A stretch of DNA of 64,000 nt from a candidate division WOR-3 bacterium (GCA_039801505.1 JBDRUV010000001.1:124001-188000), one strand, 5' to 3'. Counted from the stretch's first letter, positions 24,181 through 35,809 are shown. Notes: a model not told the origin generated them from the letters alone. Numbers and translations: made by a program.

Positions 24181-24256
24181 GGGCTCGTGGTGTAGCCTGG
24201 TCTAACACGTCGCCCTGTCACGGCGAAGATCGCCAGTTCAAATCTGGTCGAGCCCG
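24181..24256 (+). tRNA. tRNA-Asp (GTC)
   Basis: Acceptor GGGCTCG pairs with CGAGCCC at 24249-24255. The anticodon loop CTGTCAC sits in a CGCC-GGCG stem and gives anticodon GTC. The T loop TTCAAAT is canonical and the discriminator is G. CCA is not encoded. The next gene starts 17 bases later and is probably cotranscribed. Confidence 0.97.
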
Positions 24257-24272
24257 CATTATTTTTATTTAA

Positions 24273-25178
24273 ATGACTTCCAAGGCGCGCTGGCTAAAAA
24301 TCGGGGGTTTGGTTGCAATTGCGGTGCTCTCGGTAGTGCTTGCCGGAATAATTTTTCTGCGCTTCACCTATTATGGCCAATTGATTACAACGATAATTTC
24401 TAATCGGTTATCCGGTCGAACCCACGAAGACAAGTTGTTATATACCAAAATTACGGAACTCTCAAATGCCCTGATCAAGAATACACCAAACGCAATTTAT
24501 AATCTTTTTAACTCTTCATTTCAAGCTACGGTGTTGTGGGATAGTTTTCTTAACGCTTATCAAAACTGGCTTAATAATCGCAAGATTAAAGGTATTCGAT
24601 TTACCAATATTAAGAGGATTGGACGCCTTGGCCATGTGTCGAGCTTAATCCGGTTTAATACTAACGAAGAAAAATATATGTATCAGTCCTGGATTTTAAC
24701 CCAAAAAGGTTGGCGGCTGGTGTGGCTGACAAACTTTCTGCCTAAGACTTTTCTTAGGTATGGCGAAGGTCAAAAATACAGTATCCAAGAGATTAAACAA
24801 CTTGCCATCAAAGAGCTATTTGAGAATGGCCGGATAAAACTTATTACCCATAGCCTAAAGATACCTAAAACAATTTTCATTAAAGCCGAACGCAGTCGGA
24901 AACAGACTTATTACCACGCTCCTGGCTATACAATTAAAGAATTAACCTTACCGGCGATTAAAACTCAGGCTTATAAAACTGATGCTTTTTACTATGTGGA
25001 GTTTGCGACCATTAGAATTATTGATGATATAGCCTCAATTTATATTGATATTGTGCCCTTATATCGAGAAGTTCCCGGACTTAACAGGCGGCGGGGCCTT
25101 CAGCTCTTCTTTGTCAACCAAAATTATCCCTGCCCTGAAGCCCATTGGGTATATGAAGGAGTTGGTGCGCTTTGGTAA
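24273..25178 (+). CDS. Membrane-anchored hypothetical protein
   Basis: 301 residues with an N-terminal anchor (IGGLVAIAVLSVVLAGIIFLRF) and a long soluble part, probably outside the inner membrane. No family recognised. The stretch ALIKNTPNAIYNLFNSSFQA followed by a YQSWILTQKGWRLVWLTNF strand pair resembles NTF2-like lipoprotein-type domains, in a way similar to the protein at 22906. It has no Shine-Dalgarno site and follows tRNA-Asp by 17 bases; it converges with tspO. Confidence 0.6.
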   Translation: MTSKARWLKIGGLVAIAVLSVVLAGIIFLRFTYYGQLITTIISNRLSGRTHEDKLLYTKITELSNALIKNTPNAIYNLFNSSFQATVLWDSFLNAYQNWLNNRKIKGIRFTNIKRIGRLGHVSSLIRFNTNEEKYMYQSWILTQKGWRLVWLTNFLPKTFLRYGEGQKYSIQEIKQLAIKELFENGRIKLITHSLKIPKTIFIKAERSRKQTYYHAPGYTIKELTLPAIKTQAYKTDAFYYVEFATIRIIDDIASIYIDIVPLYREVPGLNRRRGLQLFFVNQNYPCPEAHWVYEGVGALW

Positions 25179-25180
25179 GG

Positions 25181-25651
25181 TTAGTTGAGCTTATAAAGCA
25201 TAAAATTTAATACCGAGGCAAAACTCACCCATAACAAGTAAGGTACCAATAGCCCAGCGGCCAGTTTGGAGACAGCCCCGAAATAAATCATGGTTAAAAG
25301 AATTAAAAACCATAAGGCCACAATCACAAAAAAGCCACCCAAGGGAAACCGCAGTCCAAAGAAAACCGCCGACCATAAAATATTTACTAAAAGATGAATA
25401 AAGAAAATCGTCATGGCAGAACGCACCGCCGGGTTGCTGAAGCCTTCTTTCCAGACTAAATATAACGAGATGCCCATGAGCAAGAAGAGCACAGTCCAGA
25501 CTGGTGCAAAAAGCCAATTCGGCGGGGCAAATGATGGTTTTACCAAAGAGTTATACCAGGTAGGAATATTCGGTCGAGTAAAAAATGAGCCCAAAACTCC
25601 AGCCAGTTCACATATTAAAATACTAGCAATTAATTTTAAGATATCTTTCAT
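25181..25651 (-). CDS. tspO: TspO/MBR family membrane protein
   Basis: 156 residues with five membrane helices. Diagnostic motifs are WYNSLVKPSFAPPNWLFAPVWTVLF (PSFxPPxxVFxxVWxxL), the middle NILWSAVFFGLR, and the closing VSFASVLNFMLYKLN. TspO binds tetrapyrroles and takes part in stress responses in the membrane. It lies 4 bases downstream of tsaE on the same strand and is the last gene of that unit. Confidence 0.92.
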   Translation of the reverse strand: MKDILKLIASILICELAGVLGSFFTRPNIPTWYNSLVKPSFAPPNWLFAPVWTVLFLLMGISLYLVWKEGFSNPAVRSAMTIFFIHLLVNILWSAVFFGLRFPLGGFFVIVALWFLILLTMIYFGAVSKLAAGLLVPYLLWVSFASVLNFMLYKLN

Positions 25652-25655
25652 TTTT

Positions 25656-26090
25656 TTAATGTAAGTTTACAGTTAGCCCCGGAAGTTTTATTTTCCGGCT
25701 GGTGCTATTAAGGATTTCCAGTTCAATTCGAATTGTTCGGGATGGTAGTGGTGTGGGTAGTTTTTCGGCCCACTCGATAATACTGACCCCCGAGCCTTCT
25801 AGGTAATCATCAAGTCCTAAGCTGATAATTTCTGAAGGGTTCTGAATGCGGTATAAGTCGATATGATAGATCGGATACCGGCCTTGGTATTCGTTGATAA
25901 TAATAAACGACGGACTTTTAACAATACCGGCCTCGCTGACCCCTAAGCCTAAGCAGATACCCTTAATCATTGTGGTCTTGCCACTTCCCAGCTCACCATA
26001 AAACGCCAATATATCACCGGCTTTAAGGATTGCCCCAAGTTTTTTACCCAGTTCGATCGTCTCTTCCGGGGAGTTAGTAATATATTCCAT
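25656..26090 (-). CDS. tsaE: tRNA t6A ATPase TsaE
   Basis: 144 residues. Walker A loop GELGSGKTT near residue 40, then GICLGLGV, SPSFIIINEYQGRYPIYHIDLYR and the EWAEKLP motif, all typical of TsaE. The protein drives the TsaBD complex that adds threonylcarbamoyl to A37 of ANN-decoding tRNAs. It lies 5 bases downstream of the thiolase gene, an unrelated neighbour. Confidence 0.95.
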   Translation of the reverse strand: MEYITNSPEETIELGKKLGAILKAGDILAFYGELGSGKTTMIKGICLGLGVSEAGIVKSPSFIIINEYQGRYPIYHIDLYRIQNPSEIISLGLDDYLEGSGVSIIEWAEKLPTPLPSRTIRIELEILNSTSRKIKLPGLTVNLH

Positions 26091-26095
26091 GAGCG

Positions 26096-27289
26096 TTAAA
26101 TCATCTCTACAGCCATTGCCACTGCTTCACCACCACCCAAGCAGATTGCAGCCAAGCCATTTTTAAGTCCCCGATCCTTGAGGGCATAAAGTAATGTCAC
26201 AACGATCCGAGCCCCGGAGGCCCCAATGGGATGACCTAACGCCACCGCACCACCATTGACATTAACCTTATCAGGGTTAAGATTAAGCTCTTTGATATCC
26301 GCTAAAACCTGAGCACTAAAGGCTTCGTTGATCTCGATTAAATCAAAGTAATCAATATCTACCTGAAGTTTATTTAGAATTTTCCTTACCGCATGGACCG
26401 GCGCATAAAAAAGCATCTTCGGTTCTACGCTCGCTGTGGCATAGGCGGTAATTCTGGCTAAAGGTTTTAAGCTTTTTTTCTGGGCAATATCCTCAGAGGT
26501 AACTACCAGAGCTGCGGCACCGTCATTGGTGCTTGGAGCATTACCTGCGGTAATCGTGCCGCCTTCTTTTTTAAATGCTGGTTTCAGTTTAGCTAACGCT
26601 TCTAGTGAGGTGTCAGCTCTTGGTCCTTCATCGGTATCAACGATTATCGCCTCGCCTTTTTTCTGAGGTACACTGACCGGCACGATCTCGTCTTTAAATT
26701 TGCCAGCCTTTATTGCCGCCACCGCTTTCTGATGACTACCTAGAGCCCACCGGTCTTGCATTTCCCGAGTAATCCCAGACCGTTCAGCGGTAAATTCACC
26801 GAGCATACCCATATGGACATTTTCAAAAGCACACCAGATGCCGTCATAGATCATGCCATCAACTAACTTAACCTCCCCCATGCGATTACCGAGTCGAAGT
26901 TGATGCAGATAATACGGCACATTGGACATCGACTCCTGGCCACCAGCAACTATGATCTGGGCATCACCGGCTTTAATCTGCTGGGCGGCCAAGACAATAG
27001 CCATCATGCCCGAGCCGCATACCTTATTAATTGTGAGAGCTGGAATATCTGGCGGCAGTCCAGCTTTAATTTGAGCTTGCCGCGCCGGGGCTTGACCTAA
27101 GCCAGCTGGACAGACATGGCCCATAATTACCCCGTCAACTTCTGGGCCGTCAATGCCTGCCCGTTTTACGGCTTCTTTAATAGCCGCAGCACCTAAATCG
27201 GTAGCCTGAAGCGGTGCTAAAACGCCTAAAAATCGGCCAATCGGGGTTCGGGCCCCACTTACAATGACAATTTCTTTAGCTGCGGACAT
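26096..27289 (-). CDS. Acetyl-CoA acetyltransferase (thiolase)
   Basis: 397 residues, full-length thiolase. The nucleophile Cys is in NKVCGSGMMAI (about residue 91), the His in NGGAVALGHPIGASGARI, and the second Cys in CLGGGEAVAM at the end. It joins two acetyl-CoA to acetoacetyl-CoA or cleaves the reverse. An AGGAG site precedes the ATG. The crotonase gene lies 13 bases upstream and a PHA-type regulator gene farther up, so a role in acyl-CoA or polyhydroxyalkanoate metabolism is likely; the direction is not decided by sequence. Confidence 0.95.
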   Translation of the reverse strand: MSAAKEIVIVSGARTPIGRFLGVLAPLQATDLGAAAIKEAVKRAGIDGPEVDGVIMGHVCPAGLGQAPARQAQIKAGLPPDIPALTINKVCGSGMMAIVLAAQQIKAGDAQIIVAGGQESMSNVPYYLHQLRLGNRMGEVKLVDGMIYDGIWCAFENVHMGMLGEFTAERSGITREMQDRWALGSHQKAVAAIKAGKFKDEIVPVSVPQKKGEAIIVDTDEGPRADTSLEALAKLKPAFKKEGGTITAGNAPSTNDGAAALVVTSEDIAQKKSLKPLARITAYATASVEPKMLFYAPVHAVRKILNKLQVDIDYFDLIEINEAFSAQVLADIKELNLNPDKVNVNGGAVALGHPIGASGARIVVTLLYALKDRGLKNGLAAICLGGGEAVAMAVEMI

Positions 27290-27302
27290 AATTTACTCCT
27301 TT

Positions 27303-28082
27303 CTATGGTTTTACCCAATTGGGTTTTCTTTTCTCTAAAAATGCGGTCATTCCTTCTTTTGGTTCGCCGGTTGCAAAACATAACGCAAAGGTTTCAATCT
27401 CTAGTTCCTTGGCCGTCTCCAAAGGACTATCTAGACCGCGATTGATGACCGATTTGGTAAGCTTTATGGCTGTGGGTCCTTTGTCTAAAATCTTTCGAGC
27501 CAGTTCTTTTGCGGCCTCTAATAATTTATCTTGGGGCACAACTTTATTGACCAGTCCGATGCGATAGGCCTCTTGGGCATCGATCATCTCGCCAGTATAG
27601 ATAAGTTCTTTAGCTACCCCAGCCCCACACAGTCGAGCTAGGCGTTGCGTGCCGCCAAAGCCCGGGATAATACCCAAATTGACCTCAGGTTGACCGATCT
27701 TAGCAGTCTCAGCTATGATGCGCAAATCACAGGCCAAAGCAACTTCACAGCCGCCACCTAAGGCATAGCCGTTAATTGCAGCAATTACCGGACACTCAAA
27801 GTTTTCAAGCTTGCTAAGCACCCGATGGCCAAGTTGCGCAAAAGTCCGAGCCTCCTCAGGACTAAACTTACTCATCTGGGCGATGTCAGCCCCAGCCACA
27901 AAAGCCTTACCTTCACCGGTTAGAATTATCACTCGCACCCGCTCATGGGTTTTGAGTTCATCTAAAGTTGTTTCTAATTCTAATAAGGTCTCAGTATTTA
28001 AGGCATTTAAAACGCTTGGCCGATTAAACTTAATAATCGCAATGTTTTCTTCGATTGTGACTAAAAGGTTTTTATTTTCCAT
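27303..28082 (-). CDS. Enoyl-CoA hydratase/isomerase family protein (crotonase)
   Basis: 259 residues from ATG 28082, which has a strong AGGGAGGA site; a longer frame from 28133 starts in the promoter. Crotonase motifs: AFVAGADIAQM (first oxyanion part), NGYALGGGCEVALACDLRI, and the PEVNLGIIPGFGGTQRL segment with the catalytic-type Glu residues. It probably hydrates crotonyl-CoA or a related enoyl-CoA. It is cotranscribed with the thiolase downstream. Confidence 0.94.
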   Translation of the reverse strand: MENKNLLVTIEENIAIIKFNRPSVLNALNTETLLELETTLDELKTHERVRVIILTGEGKAFVAGADIAQMSKFSPEEARTFAQLGHRVLSKLENFECPVIAAINGYALGGGCEVALACDLRIIAETAKIGQPEVNLGIIPGFGGTQRLARLCGAGVAKELIYTGEMIDAQEAYRIGLVNKVVPQDKLLEAAKELARKILDKGPTAIKLTKSVINRGLDSPLETAKELEIETFALCFATGEPKEGMTAFLEKRKPNWVKP

Positions 28083-28112
28083 AAGTCCTCCCTTAGCTTC
28101 ATTTAACACTTG

Positions 28113-28140
28113 ATTATAAATAATAATTCCCAATAGTCAA
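28113..28140 (-). promoter_or_regulatory. Promoter of the crotonase-thiolase-tsaE-tspO unit
   Basis: Minus strand TTGACT (28135-28140), 16 bp, TATAAT (28113-28118). The leader of about 25 nt contains the AGGGAGGA site. Confidence 0.7.
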
Positions 28141-28261
28141 GCAGTTATCACGCACGACTAATGCTTAACCGATAATAAAAAAGAAAAAGATAAGCCAACA
28201 CTTATCCCTTGTCTTTGGTGGATGGTCTACTTAGCTAAATTTGAACCTTATTTAACTAGCC

Positions 28262-28308
28262 CTGAGCCTAGATCCCCCAGACCGTCCCGGGATCCTACCC
28301 GGTAGGCA
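28262..28308 (-). repeat. Dispersed GC-rich intergenic repeat, copy B
   Basis: On the minus strand it reads GTAGGATCCCGGGACGG followed by TCTGGGGGAT. It matches copies A (7018-7060) and C (52067-52110) and lies in the 230-bp gap after the radical SAM gene. Confidence 0.65.
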
Positions 28309-28312
28309 ATTT

Positions 28313-29710
28313 TTAACGGAGATACTCGCCTTCCCAGATTGGTTTGGTCTTTTCGGCCAAGGCTTCGTTATAGCTATTCATGAGTTGGGCAAAATTGTTA
28401 TCCGAAAGCATTACTAACGGCGAAAAATCAGTTGGTCGGGGATTACTCGATTTTATTAATTGTAAAGCTTCAAGAAAATGGTCCCGAATTGGACACGGTC
28501 TTAACCAGTCACTTCGACTCGTCAGAGGGGCTTGATATCCGTAGCTTTTTTGCCATTCCTGAATTTTTTCAAATAGCGGGGTTTTAAGGATATCTTGTAG
28601 GTGGCCGTTGTTTTTATAAATTTCGTTAATATTGGCGACTGCGAACGGGAAGAAAACGCACGGCGAGACATCACCGTTCCAATCAATATGAAAATAGCCA
28701 CCAGGCCGAGCTGCCGCGATACAACCTGAGGAGACCGTGCCGTGATTCCAAAAGTCGGCAATCATTATTTTATGTTTTTTGATAAGCTCCCAGCTGCGTT
28801 GATAAAGCCAAAGTCGCTCCTCAACTGTGGGCATCATCTCAGGATTAGGATTTCGGCCAATTGGCATATAATGAAATAACCAGGCATAGCGAGCTTTCTG
28901 TTGATTAAAGAAGAAATCAATAAACTCATCTGATAAAAGCTCGTAGGCGTTATGCCGCGTCGCAGTAAGCGAGATACCAAAGATCACCCTTTCTTGTCGC
29001 AGAAGTGACATTACTTTTAGGATTTTATCAAAAGTTCCAGCGCCCCGGCGCCGATCCGTGGTTGCTTTCATACCTTCAACTGAGATGGCCGGGGTAATGT
29101 TGCCAAGTTCACCTAATCTTTTGGCTACGGCCTCATTTATCAGTAGGCCATTGGTGTAAACTAAAAACAGACAGTCCGGATTTTCTTGCGCTAGATCTAT
29201 GATACCTTTACCATGGCTCTGATAGATAAACGGCTCACCACCCGAGATGACAAAGAATCGCATATGCCAAGTCTCTTTGGCTTCACGAACAATACGCGAC
29301 AATACTTCATAATCTAAGGCATCTTTTTCCGTTGCCGAATTGGCATAACAATCCGGACAGCGCAGATTACACCGTTTGCCCGGACTAATGACCATAAAGC
29401 CGGGCACTTCTTCTTTAGTCTGAGTGTAACCTAAAGTAAAAATATTTTTTAATAATTCTAAAGTCTTAGGTGGGGCACTTTCTTTTAAGCCCGAATAAAG
29501 AAGCGCACGCAGCATATAGTATTTATCTTCTACGATTTTTTTCGGAAGCTCAGCCGACCGCTTTTTTGGTAAGATCAATCTTCGAACCAGAAAGTCAAAG
29601 GCATTAAAGACCATAAGACCAACTATGCGATGCCTTACTGCCCACACCGACGCGTTTATTAGGGGATTCCAAAAAAACGGTGTCGTATTCTTCTTTTGAT
29701 TCGTCGTCAT
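28313..29710 (-). CDS. Radical SAM protein
   Basis: 465 residues. The iron-sulfur motif is CNLRCPDC (Cys114, Cys118, Cys121) preceded by SPGKR, followed by the FFVISGGEPF SAM-binding glycine motif. The extra C-terminal cysteines (SSGCIAAARPGGYFHIDWNGDVSPCVFFPF, then RPCPIRDH) resemble a SPASM-like region that could bind further clusters, as in peptide- or cofactor-modifying enzymes. The substrate is unknown. It begins 1 base after the PHA-type regulator gene and is probably cotranscribed with it. GGAGG lies before the ATG. Confidence 0.88.
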   Translation of the reverse strand: MTTNQKKNTTPFFWNPLINASVWAVRHRIVGLMVFNAFDFLVRRLILPKKRSAELPKKIVEDKYYMLRALLYSGLKESAPPKTLELLKNIFTLGYTQTKEEVPGFMVISPGKRCNLRCPDCYANSATEKDALDYEVLSRIVREAKETWHMRFFVISGGEPFIYQSHGKGIIDLAQENPDCLFLVYTNGLLINEAVAKRLGELGNITPAISVEGMKATTDRRRGAGTFDKILKVMSLLRQERVIFGISLTATRHNAYELLSDEFIDFFFNQQKARYAWLFHYMPIGRNPNPEMMPTVEERLWLYQRSWELIKKHKIMIADFWNHGTVSSGCIAAARPGGYFHIDWNGDVSPCVFFPFAVANINEIYKNNGHLQDILKTPLFEKIQEWQKSYGYQAPLTSRSDWLRPCPIRDHFLEALQLIKSSNPRPTDFSPLVMLSDNNFAQLMNSYNEALAEKTKPIWEGEYLR

Positions 29711-29711
29711 A

Positions 29712-30200
29712 TCATCCTCCGTTTTTAGTAAATGATTTTAAATTTTTTAACTCCTTTTGGAGTTGTGCAATTTTAGCCTTGAGTTTTCTTGCCTCATCAC
29801 TCTTAGTCGGAGCCAGAGATGATTGCAGAGATTTTAGAATTTTACCTAAGTTAAATTTCTGATGATTAGTTTTAGTCGAGCGAGCTGTGGTTTCAGAAAA
29901 CTTAGCTGTAGGCACCGACGCTAATAGGACTTTTAAAATATGATGTAATGAGGTCCAGTTGGCTTTTATTAAACTATGAAGAAGTCGGGATAAGGAAACC
30001 TTGCGCGCCTGATTTTTAATAAGTTCGATTATCACCTGAATTAACACAAAGTCGGTAATATCTTTTTTGGTTTCGTGTTCAATAATTACCAGTTCATCAC
30101 CACTTCTAATCATCTGGGCTAAATCTAAAAGATTCACAAAACTACCCGAATAGACATCATATAACTTACGGTTCCGGTAGCGTTTAATTAGTCGCTTCAT
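29712..30200 (-). CDS. Polyhydroxyalkanoate-synthesis-type regulator, DNA-binding domain
   Basis: 162 residues. The N-terminal 60 residues match the PHB_acc_N domain: RLIKRYRNRKLYD, then VNLLDLAQMIRSGDELVIIEHETKKDITDFVLIQVI. This domain binds DNA and PHA granules in PhaR. The C-terminal part is Lys-rich and ends in a coiled coil (KLKAKIAQLQKELKNLKSF). Thiolase and crotonase genes downstream fit a link to PHA-like metabolism, though no PHA synthase is in the window. The promoter is at 30221-30249 with a leader of about 13 nt. Confidence 0.88.
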   Translation of the reverse strand: MKRLIKRYRNRKLYDVYSGSFVNLLDLAQMIRSGDELVIIEHETKKDITDFVLIQVIIELIKNQARKVSLSRLLHSLIKANWTSLHHILKVLLASVPTAKFSETTARSTKTNHQKFNLGKILKSLQSSLAPTKSDEARKLKAKIAQLQKELKNLKSFTKNGG

Positions 30201-30220
30201 ATTTATTACGCACCGCGTAA

Positions 30221-30249
30221 ATTATAGCCGAAAAATTGGCAACTGTCAA
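30221..30249 (-). promoter_or_regulatory. Promoter of the PHA-type regulator gene
   Basis: Minus strand TTGACA (30244-30249), 17 bp, TATAAT (30221-30226). It lies back to back with the tRNA-Val promoter. Confidence 0.75.
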
Positions 30250-30264
30250 GTGGCGTTGAAGGCA

Positions 30265-30293
30265 TTGACAAGTTATAAATTTTTCGATATGAT
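30265..30293 (+). promoter_or_regulatory. Promoter of tRNA-Val and the groESL unit
   Basis: TTGACA at 30265-30270, 17 bp, TATGAT at 30288-30293. No CIRCE-type inverted repeat is seen here or before groES. Confidence 0.7.
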
Positions 30294-30318
30294 ATAAAAC
30301 TGGGAAGTTAAAACAAAT

Positions 30319-30392
30319 GGGCGATTAGCTCAGATGGCGAGAGCGCTTCCCTTACAAGGAAGAGGTCACCTGTTCAAGTCAGGTATCGCCCA
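30319..30392 (+). tRNA. tRNA-Val (TAC)
   Basis: Acceptor GGGCGAT pairs with ATCGCCC. The anticodon stem CTTCC-GGAAG encloses loop CTTACAA, giving anticodon TAC. T loop TTCAAGT, discriminator A. CCA is not encoded. The next gene starts 29 bases later. Confidence 0.97.
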
Positions 30393-30421
30393 TTAGATTT
30401 TTTATTTTAAGGAGTAATACT

Positions 30422-30934
30422 ATGCCGAAAACACGTAGTCAAGAACGCTCCGGACCTAGTCCGAAGCTTACTGATCCTTATTTAGTCAAAAAAATTCCTG
30501 AGCCGAATATTTGTCCGGGGTGCGGGTTGGTGTATTATAAGAAAAGATGGCGCAAGGACGAAGAGTTAAAAAACACATTTACGGGCCCGGTATACAATCA
30601 GAAGTGTCCAGCTTGTCGCAAGATTGAAGATCATTATCCGATGGGGATTGTTACAATTAGCGGCAACTTTTGGCCAACAGTTAAAGACCAAATTATCAAT
30701 TTAATTCACCATCAAGAAGAGAAAGAAAATTTTACGAATCCTTTAGCCCGGATTATGAGTCTAACTTATCGTAAAGATGTTCTGGTTGTGGAAACGACGA
30801 CAGAAAATTTAGCGATTATGATTGGTAAAGCGCTCAATCGGGCGTATAAGGGTGATTTAAAGATTAGTATTAGTGATAACAAAATTGCTCGAGTCAACTG
30901 GGAACGAACAGTTGACTTAAGCAAAATAAAATAA
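30422..30934 (+). CDS. BCAM0308-like zinc-ribbon protein
   Basis: 170 residues. Two CxxC pairs, [13 protein letters not shown] (about residue 37) and CPACRKI (about residue 60), form a zinc ribbon like that of BCAM0308-type and NMD3-like proteins. A C-terminal alpha-beta part ([23 protein letters not shown]) follows. The function is not established; the neighbourhood (tRNA-Val before, groES-groEL after) hints at ribosome or protein quality control. An AAGGAG site lies before the ATG. Confidence 0.78.
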   Translation: MPKTRSQERSGPSPKLTDPYLVKKIPEPNICPGCGLVYYKKRWRKDEELKNTFTGPVYNQKCPACRKIEDHYPMGIVTISGNFWPTVKDQIINLIHHQEEKENFTNPLARIMSLTYRKDVLVVETTTENLAIMIGKALNRAYKGDLKISISDNKIARVNWERTVDLSKIK

Positions 30935-30953
30935 AAACTTCAAAGGAGGTCGT

Positions 30954-31247
30954 ATGAAACTAAAACCTTTAGCCGACCGTATCGTGGTCGAACGAATTGA
31001 AGAAGAAATGAAAAAAGGCAGTATTATCATTCCGGATACTGCCAAGGAAAAACCCCAATACGGTAAGGTAATTGCGGTTGGTCCGGGTCGACTGGATGAC
31101 AAGGGTAATCGCATTCCGATGGAAGTTAAGAAAGGCGACTTAATCATCTTCAGCAAGTATTCCGGTAACGAAGTCAAGATTGACGACAAGGAATATCTGA
31201 TTATGCGTGAAGATGATGTTTTAGCTATTGTGGAAAAAGAAAAATAA
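30954..31247 (+). CDS. groES: Co-chaperonin GroES
   Basis: 97 residues. [43 protein letters not shown] is the GroES fold with the mobile loop around residues 17-30; [23 protein letters not shown] closes the barrel. It caps GroEL. An AAAGGAGG site precedes the ATG, and groEL starts 16 bases later. No heat-shock operator is visible, so control may come from the upstream tRNA-Val promoter or from elsewhere. Confidence 0.97.
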   Translation: MKLKPLADRIVVERIEEEMKKGSIIIPDTAKEKPQYGKVIAVGPGRLDDKGNRIPMEVKKGDLIIFSKYSGNEVKIDDKEYLIMREDDVLAIVEKEK

Positions 31248-31254
31248 ATTTTAA

Positions 31255-32886
<1,632 letters not shown>

Positions 32887-32896
32887 TCCTAACGCC

Positions 32897-32929
32897 AAGC
32901 GGGACCGTAATCTTTAAGCGGTCCCGCTT
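32897..32929 (+). terminator. Rho-independent terminator after groEL
   Basis: AAGCGGGACCG (32897-32907) pairs perfectly with CGGTCCCGCTT (32919-32929) and is followed by TAGTTTTAT. Confidence 0.88.
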
Positions 32930-32952
32930 TAGTTTTATCTCAGGGGGCTGTT

Positions 32953-33201
32953 ATGCCTACTTATGAATATTTATGTAGCACTTGTAATTATCATTTTGAA
33001 GAGTTTCAAAAAATTACAGATAAACCGGTACAAAAATGTCCTAAATGTGGTAATAAGGTTAAAAGATTAATTTCGCCAGGAGCAGGATTTATTTTTAAGG
33101 GAAGCGGTTTTTATATTACTGATTACAAACGAAACAGTTCTGAAAGTAAAAATATTGGTGAGAAAAAGTATGATAAAAAATCTGATGAGCAAAAATCATA
33201 A
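32953..33201 (+). CDS. FmdB-type zinc-ribbon protein
   Basis: 82 residues. The FmdB_C_C zinc ribbon is clear: MPTYEYLCSTCNYHFEEFQ with the first CxxC, then KCPKCGNKVKRL with the second. The segment GAGFIFKGSGFYITDYKR and a Lys/Ser-rich tail follow. The family is thought to be regulatory, with no firm function. A CAGGGGG site precedes the ATG, and the gene stands alone between the groEL terminator and the 16S promoter. Confidence 0.88.
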   Translation: MPTYEYLCSTCNYHFEEFQKITDKPVQKCPKCGNKVKRLISPGAGFIFKGSGFYITDYKRNSSESKNIGEKKYDKKSDEQKS

Positions 33202-33248
33202 GCAATTTATTTCAAAACCAATGTGTGTAAATTCATTTAAAAGACCTC

Positions 33249-33276
33249 TTGACAAAACCCAATTTTTTGATATAAT
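33249..33276 (+). promoter_or_regulatory. 16S rRNA promoter
   Basis: TTGACA at 33249-33254, 16 bp, TATAAT at 33271-33276. Transcription should start near 33283, some 80 bases before mature 16S. Confidence 0.85.
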
Positions 33277-33293
33277 TTATTAGGTTAGTTTGG

Positions 33294-33306
33294 AGCTCTT
33301 TGAAAA
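33294..33306 (+). promoter_or_regulatory. boxA-like site in the 16S leader
   Basis: AGCTCTTTGAAAA resembles the bacterial rRNA boxA. With the bases after it, it matches the site before cas1 at 18 of 19 positions. Confidence 0.65.
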
Positions 33307-33322
33307 TTTGGTAATTGGCAAC

Positions 33323-33340
33323 AAAAGCGTGTCTGATAGC
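33323..33340 (+). other. Left arm of the 16S processing stem
   Basis: AAAAGCGTGTCTGATAGC is the exact reverse complement of 34936-34953. The two would form an 18-bp stem enclosing the 16S RNA, an RNase III-type processing signal. Confidence 0.85.
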
Positions 33341-33364
33341 CAGACATTGTCCTCGGAAATTCCT

Positions 33365-34919
<1,555 letters not shown>

Positions 34920-34935
34920 CTAAGAGACATAAAAA

Positions 34936-34953
34936 GCTATCAGACACGCTTTT
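34936..34953 (+). other. Right arm of the 16S processing stem
   Basis: GCTATCAGACACGCTTTT pairs with 33323-33340. It runs into a T-rich stretch, so it may also help transcription to end. Confidence 0.8.
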
Positions 34954-34978
34954 TATTTTAATTATTTGTATTATGATG

Positions 34979-35007
34979 TTGACAACTACCAATTACTTAT
35001 TTATAAT
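34979..35007 (+). promoter_or_regulatory. Promoter of the 35016-38230 operon
   Basis: TTGACA at 34979-34984, 17 bp, TATAAT at 35002-35007. The ATG at 35016 follows after 8 bp, a near-leaderless start. Confidence 0.8.
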
Positions 35008-35015
35008 CTCATTTA

Positions 35016-35294
35016 ATGCAAGAATTCATTCAAGCCGATAGTAACCTGGAAATGATAGATTATTCAGAAACACATAGAGGCTCGTATAATTATTTTAAAC
35101 CACAACCCTGGCCGCTAATTGACGAAAAAAAGATTTTCTTTGGAATCAACGTCGATATTATTTCTGCACAAAGCATTAATGCTATTGACTTTTCTTGTTC
35201 ACACTTAAGTGCCGATAATCAGCTGACCGCAATTTTATTAAGTCAAGATTTGCGGTTGAAAAAGAGCTTACAAAACAACAAAGCCGGATTTTAA
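35016..35294 (+). CDS. Hypothetical protein (92 aa), first gene of the thiol/Fe-S operon
   Basis: No family recognised. It is accepted because a consensus promoter ends 8 bp before the ATG and the frame stays open until 2 bases before the next gene. It has no signal peptide or membrane segment and two Cys-containing or aromatic patches (FSCSHL, KPQPWPL). Being first in a unit with a thioredoxin-like protein and iron-sulfur membrane proteins, it may be a small cytoplasmic partner, but nothing in the sequence shows its role. Confidence 0.55.
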   Translation: MQEFIQADSNLEMIDYSETHRGSYNYFKPQPWPLIDEKKIFFGINVDIISAQSINAIDFSCSHLSADNQLTAILLSQDLRLKKSLQNNKAGF

Positions 35295-35296
35295 CT

Positions 35297-35809
35297 ATGA
35301 GAAAATTAATCGCAAAAATTATTACAATTAGTTTTTTGTTATTAAATTTTGCCTTTGCGGAAAGTCCGACTCTAAAAATTGCCCCGAGTTTTTCCTTATA
35401 CGACATAAAAGGCACACCGGTGGTTTTGGATTCCCTAATAAAACGCGGGCCAGTAGTTATGAGTTTCTGGGCTTTATGGTGCAAAATGTGCATTAAAGAG
35501 CTTGATGCCCTAAAACCTTACTTTTCCGAGCTTGAGTCTTTAGGAATAAATTTTTTAGCAATCAGTCAAGACAAGGCTAAAGCCAAAGAAGCTGTGCGGT
35601 CGTTTGTCGTAGGCAAAAAATGGCCCTATCAAATACTTTTAGATCCCAACAACAAACTCCGGAAACTCTACAATGTTCAGGTAATGCCAACCCTATTTAT
35701 TATTAACGAAGAAAAAGAGATTATTTACATTCATCAAGGATATAAGCCCGGTGACGAGAAGAAACTTATGGAAAAAGTTAGAAGCATTAAACGATGCGCC
35801 ACCGAGTAA
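35297..35809 (+). CDS. TlpA/ResA-like thioredoxin-fold protein
   Basis: 170 residues with a signal peptide (AKIITISFLLLNFAFAES). The thioredoxin fold carries the CxxC site in SFWALWCKMCIKELDALKP and the cis-Pro region VMPTLFIINEEKEI. Such periplasmic proteins reduce or oxidise disulfides, often during haem or metal-site maturation. The intervening pair Lys-Met is unusual for the family. It begins 2 bases after the 92-residue ORF and overlaps the next gene by 16 bases. Confidence 0.88.
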   Translation: MRKLIAKIITISFLLLNFAFAESPTLKIAPSFSLYDIKGTPVVLDSLIKRGPVVMSFWALWCKMCIKELDALKPYFSELESLGINFLAISQDKAKAKEAVRSFVVGKKWPYQILLDPNNKLRKLYNVQVMPTLFIINEEKEIIYIHQGYKPGDEKKLMEKVRSIKRCATE

